Assembly: GCA_001319865.1 (NCBI GenBank)
Contig: BBSL01000460.1
Coordinates: 1 to 32,786, forward strand
Length of the DNA stretch: 32,786 nt
Direction of reading: 5' to 3'
Origin: Burkholderia sp. E7m39
GTDB lineage: Bacteria; Pseudomonadota; Gammaproteobacteria; Burkholderiales; Burkholderiaceae
Part shown: positions 14,456 to 21,841 of the stretch, in pieces
Layout: each line of letters starts with the position of its first letter
Position numbering within the stretch: the first letter of the stretch is position 1
Made by a program: the position numbers and the translations under genes
The notes under the pieces: generated by a model
Databases searched by the model: none
What the model was told of the DNA's origin: nothing
Seen by the model: the letters and a program-made list of their open reading frames with translations, nothing else

Positions 14456-15451
14456 ATGCAGCCAGCTACTCGCATTCCGATCGTCGATCTGGCCGGCGTG
14501 CGTGCCGGCGACGGCAATGCGCTTGCGCGCGCGGGCCGTGAAATACGCGAGGCGTGCACGACGATCGGCTTCTTCTACATCGTCAATCACGGGGTGCCGC
14601 AAGCGGTCATCGATCGCGCTGAACAGGCGGCGCGCAAGTTCTTCGCGTTTCCTGTCGAAACCAAACGGCGTGCTGCCGTGAATCATCGGCATCGCGGCTT
14701 CAATGCGCTCGGCGATGCGACCATGTATCAGGCCAAGCGTCCCGACTATAAGGAGTTCTTCAGCATCGGACTCGAACTGCCTCAGGATGATCCCGATGTA
14801 CGCGCAGGGCAGGCCCTGCGCGGGCCGAACAACTGGCCCGATTTCATGCCCGAATTGCAGCCCGCGCTGTATGGCTACTACGAAGAGGTCGGCGCGTGCG
14901 GCGCGGATCTGCTGCGCGCGGTGGCGACGGGGCTCGGCGTCGGCGTCGATTTCTTTGCGTCGCGCTATACGAAGCGGATGCAGCGCACGCAGATGGTCTA
15001 CTATCCGCCGCAGCCGCCGCAATCGGACGAAGAGCAGTTCGGCGTTGCGCCTCACACCGACTATGGCTGCATCACGCTGTTGTGGCAGGATCAGGTCGGT
15101 GGCCTGCAGGTGCGCGAAATCGCGAACGATACATGGATCGACGCGCCGCCCATCGAAGGCAGCTTCGTCGTCAATGTCGGCGATCTGCTCGCGCGCTGGA
15201 CGAACGACCGCTTTCGCTCGACGCTGCATCGCGTGATCAACGCATCGGGCCGCGAGCGCTATTCGATTGCGACGTTCTACGATCCGACCTATACGTCGGC
15301 CGTCGATCCACGCGATCTCGGCACGCCGGCGCAAGAGAGCAAATACGAACCTGTCGCGGCGGGCGATTACATTCTGGGCCGCATCAACAGTTCGATGGGC
15401 TACAGGAAGAAGCTCGCCGCGACGCAAGAAACCCCGCAGGGAACCACATAA
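14456..15451 (+). CDS. 2-oxoglutarate/Fe(II)-dependent oxygenase, isopenicillin-N-synthase-like
   Basis: This 331-residue soluble non-haem iron oxygenase has the DIOX_N domain (IPIVDLAG at the start, then IGFFYIVNHGVPQ) and the 2OG-Fe(II) oxygenase domain. The iron triad is complete: H200 and D202 in APHTDYGCITLL and H258 in STLHRVIN. R268 in RERYSI should bind the 2-oxoglutarate C5 carboxylate. YGAHTDY-like and GDLLARWTN segments are conserved. I chose the ATG at 14456 because AGAGGAG lies 7 bases upstream. The gene is followed after 8 bases by an FAD-linked dehydrogenase and is divergent from importer 2, so it probably oxidises the imported compound. The substrate is unknown. Bacterial relatives include amino-acid hydroxylases and gibberellin-oxidase-like enzymes. 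Confidence 0.88.
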   Translation: MQPATRIPIVDLAGVRAGDGNALARAGREIREACTTIGFFYIVNHGVPQAVIDRAEQAARKFFAFPVETKRRAAVNHRHRGFNALGDATMYQAKRPDYKEFFSIGLELPQDDPDVRAGQALRGPNNWPDFMPELQPALYGYYEEVGACGADLLRAVATGLGVGVDFFASRYTKRMQRTQMVYYPPQPPQSDEEQFGVAPHTDYGCITLLWQDQVGGLQVREIANDTWIDAPPIEGSFVVNVGDLLARWTNDRFRSTLHRVINASGRERYSIATFYDPTYTSAVDPRDLGTPAQESKYEPVAAGDYILGRINSSMGYRKKLAATQETPQGTT

Positions 15452-15459
15452 GGAGCCGC

Positions 15460-16860
15460 ATGACAGCGATAGAACCGGGCGCGCTCGCGTCGACACTCGC
15501 CGCGTTGCGCGAAGCGTTGGGCGATGACGCCGTGCGTGTCGGCGATGCCATCGGCGAGCGTCAGATGACGGACTGGACGCGTCACGAACCGACACGTCCT
15601 GCGGCATGGCTATTGCCGCGCACGACGGAGCAGGTGGCGCGCGCATTGATGATCTGCAACGACGCGCGTCAGAGCGTGGTGCCGCAAGGCGGCATGACGG
15701 GGCTTGCAGGCGGCGCGATTGCGCGCGCGACGGATATCGCGTTGTCGCTGGATCGTCTTGCGGGTGTGGAGGAAATCGACAGCGCGGCGGCGACCATCAC
15801 GGTGCGCGCGGGCACGACGCTTCTGGCCGCGCAAGAAGCGGCGGCGCAAGCCGGCTTCGAACTCGCGCTCGATCTCGGCGCCCGCGGCTCATGCCAGATC
15901 GGCGGCAATCTCGCGACGAACGCGGGCGGCAATCGCGTGATCCAGTCGGGCACGGCGCGCGATCAGGTGCTCGGTCTCGAAGTCGTGCTCGCCAACGGCG
16001 CGGTGCTGAGTTCGCTGAACAAGATGGTGAAGAACAACACGGGCTATGACCTCAAGCACTGGTTCATCGGCTCGGAAGGCACGCTCGGCGTGATCACGCG
16101 CGCGGTGCTGAAACTGCAGCCGCAGCGTGGCTCGCGGCATACGGCGCTCGTCGCGTTGAACGACTATGCGCAAGCCGTCAATCTGCTGCGCAGGCTGTCG
16201 CGGCGCTTCGGCAACGATATCGGCGCATTCGAAATCATGTGGCCGGATTTCTTCGACTTTGGCGTGAAGCTGACGGGCGCGCGCTCGCCGTTCGCCGACG
16301 CGCATCCGTTGTACGCGTTGATCGAGCACGCAAGCTTCGATGCCGATGACGATGGCTCGCACTTCGCCAACGCGCTGAACGAAGCACTCGACGAAGCCGT
16401 AATCCGCGACGCCGTGATCGCGCAGTCGATGGCGGACACGCGCGCGTTGTGGGCAATTCGCGAATGCACGGCGGAGTTTCCCGTCAAGCTGGACCCGATC
16501 AACTTCGACGTAAGCCTGCCCGTCGGCGAGATCGGCGCGTTCGTCGAGCGCTGCCGTGTCGCGCTCGATCAGGCGTGGCCGGGCAACGAATCGTATTTCT
16601 TCGGGCATATCGGCGATTCGAACCTGCATGTCACCGTCGATGGACGCTCTGTGCCTGGCGTCGATCATCGCGACGTGTACGCGCTCGTCTATCAGATGCT
16701 GGCGCCGTTGCGCGGCTCGGTGTCGGCGGAGCACGGCATCGGCTTGCTCAAGCGCGAATTTCTGCCCATCTCACGCTCGGATGAAGAGCTTGCCGTAATG
16801 AAAGCGATCAAGCATGCACTCGATCCGAACGGCATCCTGAATCCCGGCAAACTCTTCTGA
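15460..16860 (+). CDS. FAD-binding 2-hydroxyacid dehydrogenase (GlcD / D-2-hydroxyglutarate dehydrogenase-like)
   Basis: This is a 466-residue flavoprotein of the VAO/PCMH family with a C-terminal FAD-oxidase domain (PF02913). The FAD domain shows VPQGGMTGLAGGA, GSCQIGGNLATNAGGNRVIQ, DQVLGLEVVLANG and GSEGTLGVITRAVLKL. The C-terminal domain has HIGDSNLHVT and SAEHGIGLLKREFL, the substrate and metal region of D-lactate and D-2-hydroxyglutarate dehydrogenases. Electrons would go to an electron-transfer flavoprotein or the quinone pool. AAGGAG is 4 bases from the ATG at 15460. Coupling to the oxygenase suggests that it oxidises a 2-hydroxyacid made from the imported substrate. Alternatively it recycles D-2-hydroxyglutarate. 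I cannot tell these apart from the sequence. Confidence 0.88.
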   Translation: MTAIEPGALASTLAALREALGDDAVRVGDAIGERQMTDWTRHEPTRPAAWLLPRTTEQVARALMICNDARQSVVPQGGMTGLAGGAIARATDIALSLDRLAGVEEIDSAAATITVRAGTTLLAAQEAAAQAGFELALDLGARGSCQIGGNLATNAGGNRVIQSGTARDQVLGLEVVLANGAVLSSLNKMVKNNTGYDLKHWFIGSEGTLGVITRAVLKLQPQRGSRHTALVALNDYAQAVNLLRRLSRRFGNDIGAFEIMWPDFFDFGVKLTGARSPFADAHPLYALIEHASFDADDDGSHFANALNEALDEAVIRDAVIAQSMADTRALWAIRECTAEFPVKLDPINFDVSLPVGEIGAFVERCRVALDQAWPGNESYFFGHIGDSNLHVTVDGRSVPGVDHRDVYALVYQMLAPLRGSVSAEHGIGLLKREFLPISRSDEELAVMKAIKHALDPNGILNPGKLF

Positions 16861-16878
16861 CGCGTGCGATTACCAACG

Positions 16879-16910
16879 TTCGTCACGAATGCCACGGCAT
16901 TCGCGACGAA
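16879..16910. terminator. Bidirectional hairpin between convergent genes
   Basis: TTCGTC-A-CGAATGCC pairs with GGCATTCG-C-GACGAA around an AC loop. This gives a 14-bp stem with one mismatch, 19 bases after the dehydrogenase stop and just before the end of the convergent GMC fusion gene. It is probably a two-way terminator without a long T-tract. Confidence 0.6.
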
Positions 16911-16921
16911 ACGACGGCTCG

Positions 16922-19900
16922 CTAATGCGCATCCAGATGCCTGACGATAGTCGGGAATACATCGAGCGCCGCGCGTTTGCCGAACACGCAGTCGATATGC
17001 CCGTAGCCCTCGATCACATGACGCTCGAAGTTGCCAGGACCGAAGCGTTCGACGAGCGTATCGAATGTCATCTGCGTGCTGATGGGTAGATAGCAGAGAT
17101 TTTCCGACCCGTGAATGAACGCGATGGGCAGCTTCATGCCTTCGAGGTTCGGCATATACACGTCGTCCCCATTTGCATCGACGAGATGCCCCGCGCGCAC
17201 CATCGCCGCCAGCTGATTGAACAACTCGACGTCGTGAACGCCGAATAGTTCGTGCAGGTTCGCGTGCAATTGCTCGTCGAGTTGCGCGTGTTCGTAGAGC
17301 AGGCCATACATGAACGTCGCGCGATGACACACAGGGCTGCTGCATGTCTCGTCGCGTTCGACGGGGAAAAACTTCAGCGCTTCGTCGAGCAGATTATGCG
17401 GCCATTTTTCGTGGCGCGTGTACGCGGTCAGATCGCTGATGCCGAGATGCTGAAGGATCTGCGGCGTGTGCAAACCCGCCTTGATCCGTTGCAAGAGACC
17501 CGGCACAGGATGCGCCGACACCTGCGATAGCACGACGGAGCGCACGCCCTGCAGCCCCGACATCAGCGACATGCTGAGCGCCAGCGCACCGAGGCAATGG
17601 CCGACCGCCTGAATGCTTGCGGCGCCCGTCAGTTCGCGCACCTTCGCGACAGCGGCCGGAATGTCGTAGCGCGCGATGTCGTCGGCGGTGGTGCGCTCCA
17701 TTGCGCTCGGCAGTTCGATGCTGACGCGCAAGTCGACGAGCCATACGTCGTAGTGCGCGGCGCACAGGAACTCGACGAGATTCGTGCCGATCAGGTCCGT
17801 CGAAAAGATGCGGCTCGATACGCCCGAGCCGTGTATCAGCAGCACCGGGCCCTTGTCGCCGCCGTGATAACGCGCAAGCCGCAGCGTCTTGCCGTCTTGC
17901 GTATCGAAGTAGCTGATCTGCGGCGCGGGCGCGCGCAGTGCGCGGCGCACGCGCGGCGGCGCATCGTCGCTGAGATATTGCAGCGGCGCGGCGACGCCGC
18001 CGTACTCCGTGTACAGCACGCCTGCGAAAAAGCGGCCGAATCTGAGCGTCCACGCGAGGCGCGTTTCGAGATCGGGCGCGTTCGTCACTTCGATCGTGCG
18101 TTGCTGTTTCAGGAAGTTTTCCGGCGTGATGACGAGCGTCGCGTGGCCGATGACGGGTGCGTCGTCGGCGGCGGACGCGCGGATCGTCGCGTACAGCGTG
18201 TTGGTCTGCGTCCACAGTTCGAGCAGCGACGTGTGCGTGATAATCTTCTGACCGGTCAGATAAAAGTGCTTGCCTTCTACCGTGTCGAGCGTCATGCGGT
18301 AGTTCATGTTGCGCCGCTCGACATTCGTTTCGTCGACGACGAACAGGTTGAAGATGCCATCGCTGACGGTCATCGGTTGCGACGAAAGGGCATTGCACGT
18401 CAGCGTGCCGATCATGCGCGCCTCGTGTTGCCGGTTCGCGAGCATGTCCGCGAGATCGTCGGAGACGACTGTCACGGTGAAGCTGATGGGCGTGCCTTCT
18501 GTTGCGTCATCCGTTTGACCGTGGGGCTTCGCGTCGCCGACGTGATAGGTGCCCTTCATCGTTTCGGTGAAGCGCAGGCCGATTCTGGGCGGCAGCGGCG
18601 GCGCCGTATTGCCTTGCGCGTCATAGTCGATCTTCCAGCCGCGCGAGCCGGCAAGCTGCGCGCAGTTGCGCTCGGCGAGCGCGGAGATCGTCAGCAGCGG
18701 ATTCACGCCGAGCGACAGCGGCATGACGGCGCCGTCCATCACGTACAACCCGTCGTGCACGGCGTTGCCATCCGTACCCGAAAAAACGCGGCCCGCCTGA
18801 TCGACGACACCGTGTGCCGCATCCTCGGCCATCGCGCAGCCGCCCAGCGGATGCACGGTCACGATGCGATTCTGGAACGCTTCCGTGGAAATCGGGTTGC
18901 GCACGTAGTCGCCGCCGAGCGCACTTGTCGCGTCGATCAGGGCCTTCTCGACGGTTGCGTAGACGGGCTGCTTGCCCGCGTTCGGCCAGCTCACGCGCGG
19001 GCGTCCGCTCTCGACGCTGATCTGTCCGCTCTCGTCGTCGTGCGCCATCACGAGCCAGGTCTGCGTGTTGCGCATCGCGCCGTGATACGGGCCGCGCAGG
19101 ATGCTCTCGGCGATGCGCGCTTCGTCGGCGAGGGGCGGGTCGTCTTCCGGGTCCGGCATCGCAACGCCTTCGGCGGGCGCCGCGACGCCGAGCACGCCCA
19201 TCAGCGCGCCGCCGATCGGCGCGGCAATGGTGCCTTCCTCGATCACGAAGCCGTCCTTCACATTGGGCGTGTCGCGATGATCGATGATGCCCGCGATGCA
19301 CGGCCCGACGGGCGGAATCTCGCCAGCGGGATGCGTGCCCCAGCCCACGCCGTTGATGACCTTGTCGGTGTTGAACGCGAACGCGAGCACATCGCCATTG
19401 CCTGTGAAGTGCTGGCCAAGCTGCTTCGATACGCTCAAGCCCGCCTGCTGCGAGCGCAGCAGGATCGCCGTCGAGCCGAGCGTGCCCGCCGACAGGATCA
19501 CGATGTCGGCCGTCACGAACAGCTCGGGTGCGTCGTACAGTTCGCGCTTCAGATCGGCGGGCTGATAGCGCACGCACCAGACGCCGCGCGCCTCATCGCG
19601 CACCACGGAATGCACGGCGGCGCCCGTGAAAATCTGCGCGCCGTGGGCGACGGCGTCGGGCAGATAGTTCATGTGCGTCGAGTTCTTCGCGCCGTGATTG
19701 CAGCCGGAGTTGCAGTCGCCGCAGCCCTTGCAGCGGTTCTGGTCGACGCCCGCGGCGTTCTTGCCGTCCTTGAACGTCACGGTGATGGGCGGCCGGTAGA
19801 AGCGGTTGCTCATGCCGAGTTTTTTCGCCGACAGCGCGAGCGCGTCGAGCTTCGGCAGATCGGGAAAGTCGTCGGGGACGGGCGTCGCGCCGAGCATGGT

Positions 19901-20320
19901 TTTGGCGCGCGCATAGCAGCGCTCGAGATTCGCCTTGTCGCCGCGCACGGCGGCGGGCCAGCGCGGATCATCCCACAGGCGCGCGTCCGGTTCGAGCGCG
20001 ACGTTTGCATTGATCAGCGATGTGCCGCCGAGTCCGCAGCCCACCACGACATTCACGTCGGGATTCACATGCACTTCGATCAGCGCGAGCGGCGAGCCGA
20101 CCTGCGCGATGGCCGTGTTGTATTGCACGTGCGCGGCGCCTTCGAGCGGCGTCGCGGGAAAGTCGCCCGCCATGAATTCGCGGCCGCGTTCGAGCAGGCA
20201 GACGCTGCGATTCGCGCGGGCCATGCGGCTTGCCGCGATCGCGCCGCCATAGCCGGAGCCCACCACCAGCACCTCGTAATGGTCCTTCATCGCCGCAAGG
20301 GCACTCGACAAGCGGTTCAT
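16922..20320 (-). CDS. Fusion of GMC oxidoreductase (cholesterol-oxidase type) and alpha/beta hydrolase
   Basis: This is an 1132-residue two-enzyme fusion. Residues about 13-560 form an FAD-dependent GMC/cholesterol-oxidase-like domain. It has the dinucleotide motif VVGSGYGGA (G21-G26), GCGLGGTSLINANVAL, active-site HPLGGCAMAED and MDGAVMPLSLGVNPLLTI. A cysteine cluster, C197-x2-C200-x2-C203-x3-C207, resembles a ferredoxin-type Fe-S site. About 570-790 is a linking beta-rich domain. From about 800 an alpha/beta hydrolase follows, with VLLIHGSGVSSRIF and the nucleophile elbow GHCLG (C909 where serine is usual). VIEGYGHIDCVFG, near the C-terminus, would carry the catalytic histidine. A steroid- or lipid-like alcohol is a plausible substrate, oxidised in one half and hydrolysed in the other. 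No signal peptide is seen. GAGG lies 8 bases before the ATG at 20320. A later ATG (M11) is possible. Confidence 0.88.
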   Translation of the reverse strand: MNRLSSALAAMKDHYEVLVVGSGYGGAIAASRMARANRSVCLLERGREFMAGDFPATPLEGAAHVQYNTAIAQVGSPLALIEVHVNPDVNVVVGCGLGGTSLINANVALEPDARLWDDPRWPAAVRGDKANLERCYARAKTMLGATPVPDDFPDLPKLDALALSAKKLGMSNRFYRPPITVTFKDGKNAAGVDQNRCKGCGDCNSGCNHGAKNSTHMNYLPDAVAHGAQIFTGAAVHSVVRDEARGVWCVRYQPADLKRELYDAPELFVTADIVILSAGTLGSTAILLRSQQAGLSVSKQLGQHFTGNGDVLAFAFNTDKVINGVGWGTHPAGEIPPVGPCIAGIIDHRDTPNVKDGFVIEEGTIAAPIGGALMGVLGVAAPAEGVAMPDPEDDPPLADEARIAESILRGPYHGAMRNTQTWLVMAHDDESGQISVESGRPRVSWPNAGKQPVYATVEKALIDATSALGGDYVRNPISTEAFQNRIVTVHPLGGCAMAEDAAHGVVDQAGRVFSGTDGNAVHDGLYVMDGAVMPLSLGVNPLLTISALAERNCAQLAGSRGWKIDYDAQGNTAPPLPPRIGLRFTETMKGTYHVGDAKPHGQTDDATEGTPISFTVTVVSDDLADMLANRQHEARMIGTLTCNALSSQPMTVSDGIFNLFVVDETNVERRNMNYRMTLDTVEGKHFYLTGQKIITHTSLLELWTQTNTLYATIRASAADDAPVIGHATLVITPENFLKQQRTIEVTNAPDLETRLAWTLRFGRFFAGVLYTEYGGVAAPLQYLSDDAPPRVRRALRAPAPQISYFDTQDGKTLRLARYHGGDKGPVLLIHGSGVSSRIFSTDLIGTNLVEFLCAAHYDVWLVDLRVSIELPSAMERTTADDIARYDIPAAVAKVRELTGAASIQAVGHCLGALALSMSLMSGLQGVRSVVLSQVSAHPVPGLLQRIKAGLHTPQILQHLGISDLTAYTRHEKWPHNLLDEALKFFPVERDETCSSPVCHRATFMYGLLYEHAQLDEQLHANLHELFGVHDVELFNQLAAMVRAGHLVDANGDDVYMPNLEGMKLPIAFIHGSENLCYLPISTQMTFDTLVERFGPGNFERHVIEGYGHIDCVFGKRAALDVFPTIVRHLDAH

Positions 20321-20624
20321 TCGACCACCTCTTTTATGGGCCAGGCGGGGGAACCCGGCGATGAAGACGGCTGGCGCGCGCAGTTTATTTATCCTGGACG
20401 CCGCGCAGCGAAATGCAAAGGGAAAACGCGCGTTTAGCCGCGGGATTCAAAAAATGCCTTGTTTTTAAGTGCAGAATGCGTTCGTGCGGACGGGTGCCTG
20501 CAGGCAGCGGTCGCGCGAACTGCACGCGGGATGAGCTACGGATGCGACTTGCAAGCGGATTGGCAGGCAACCCAGGCCAGCATCGTCGGAGCGGCGAGTG
20601 TCAAAGCCAAAGTGTCAGATGGCG

Positions 20625-20652
20625 GAAGCGGCGGCGCTCACGCCGCTGCTTC
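20625..20652 (-). terminator. Hairpin at the 3' end of the sigma-like gene
   Basis: GAAGCGGCGGCG and CGCCGCTGCTTC form a 12-bp stem with one mismatch and a 4-base loop that includes the stop codon (20638-20640). There is no T-tract. It may slow transcription or protect the 3' end before the downstream GMC fusion gene. The rest of the 20321-20637 gap shows no gene. Confidence 0.35.
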
Positions 20653-21450
20653 GATCACGTCGTCGTTGTCGGGCGCCGTCGCCGATTCCGTCGCTTCGGC
20701 AGCCAGCAGGTTGAAGACGATGAGAATGGCCTCGCGGTTTTCAGCATCGATTTCAATGCCAAGCTCGTCGCGCAGCCAATGGCCGATCTTCGTGTTCGAA
20801 AACTGGCGCGCGTCGTCCGTCTTCTTCATGGTGACGCCGAGCTTGACGGCGCGATAGTGATAGGAGGGCACGCGATGCTGCGCGGCCACGGCCGACAGGC
20901 CGCCTTTTGCTTCGGAGCACCAGCCGAGACTGCCCGCGAGCACGATGCGTTCGGGTGCATCGAGCGATGCAATGAATGCGCGCGCAGCTTCGCGCACGCG
21001 GCGCTCGCTCAAGCCGTACTGCAGCAGCACGCTGTCGACGGGATCTTCGAGCGCCTGCGAGCGCAGGTCGATCTCCTGCATCATGCCTTCGTGCTCCATC
21101 GACACGTTGCGCTGATGGCTCGCGCTTCTCAGGCAGTCGATCAGATAACGGCGAAAGTAGGCGCAGATCGCGTAGCTGTTGGACGGCGCGCTTTCGGGCG
21201 CGGCCTTCGATTCGACATGTCCGGGCGCAAGACGCAGCACCTTCGTATAGATGAACTGATGCACGAGCTCTTCCTTGTCTTCGCCGAGCGCGTGCAACTC
21301 GAGTGGGTGGTAGGTGCGCAACGCGCGTTTCACGAGGTCGTACATCGACATCATTTCGTGATCCGTGAGCTGCGTGCGGCGGCGCCACAACTCGGGAAGC
21401 ACTGCCTCGTCGAAAGTGCGTGCGAAATCCTGGCTCGTAACTGCGCCCAT
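20638..21450 (-). CDS. Divergent sigma-70-like (ECF-like) transcription factor
   Basis: This 270-residue cytoplasmic protein is a distant relative of sigma-70 factors. Region-2-like sequence is seen at about 57-115 (DKEELVHQFIYTKVLRL, then AICAYFRRYLIDCLRSASHQ, resembling the core-binding and -10 helices). A region-4-like segment is at about 150-205 (AARAFIASLDAPERIVLAG...SAVAAQHRVPSYHYRAVKLGV, helix-turn-helix-like). An insert separates the halves, and an acidic Ala-rich tail ends the protein. I chose the ATG at 21450 because of an excellent GGAGG 6 bases upstream. The upstream extension to 21612 has no such site. It is divergent from the histidine kinase and upstream of the GMC fusion. It could instead be a non-sigma DNA-binding protein, and the family match is by pattern only. 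Confidence 0.55.
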   Translation of the reverse strand: MGAVTSQDFARTFDEAVLPELWRRRTQLTDHEMMSMYDLVKRALRTYHPLELHALGEDKEELVHQFIYTKVLRLAPGHVESKAAPESAPSNSYAICAYFRRYLIDCLRSASHQRNVSMEHEGMMQEIDLRSQALEDPVDSVLLQYGLSERRVREAARAFIASLDAPERIVLAGSLGWCSEAKGGLSAVAAQHRVPSYHYRAVKLGVTMKKTDDARQFSNTKIGHWLRDELGIEIDAENREAILIVFNLLAAEATESATAPDNDDVIEAAA

Positions 21451-21647
21451 GAAAGGCCTCCATCGGTTAAGGGCAAGCAGCGCGGTAAGGGCGGGGGAGT
21501 CCGCCAATGGAGCCTCGACAAACAGGCGTAAATCAGGTCCGGGAACTGCACCTTCAGAGGCTGTCGGCCGCGCTTGTGTGTTGAATCGATGAACCCAGTA
21601 TGCTTTTTGCACGCGGCGCCGCCTATATGGATTAAGTCATAGCTGAA

Positions 21648-21675
21648 GGGTAAACCGCCGGCAGGACGGGTAAAC
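21648..21675. repeat. Direct repeat GGGTAAAC with 20-base period
   Basis: GGGTAAAC occurs at 21648-21655 and 21668-21675 in the 391-base region between the divergent sigma-like and kinase genes. Two helical turns of spacing suggest a binding site for a dimeric regulator, possibly a response regulator or a sigma factor. The rest of this divergent region shows no gene and no clear promoter. Confidence 0.35.
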
Positions 21676-21841
21676 TGTCTGTAGGCTGCGCCGGTGCGGA
21701 TGCAATACGCACAGGGCGCTGGATTTATTCCCGATCCGGTTCAATCGGCGCTGCCTCGACAAAAAACGAAACGACGGTGGCCTCGCCAATGCCCGGTGCT
21801 TCGGGCGCGGCCAGGCGCATTTCCACCATGGAGACCGCACG

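Noticed and set aside
17597..20437. Long plus-strand open frame antisense to the GMC fusion gene
   Set aside because: It has no ribosome site and a composition typical of an antisense shadow. The minus strand encodes recognisable FAD and hydrolase domains.
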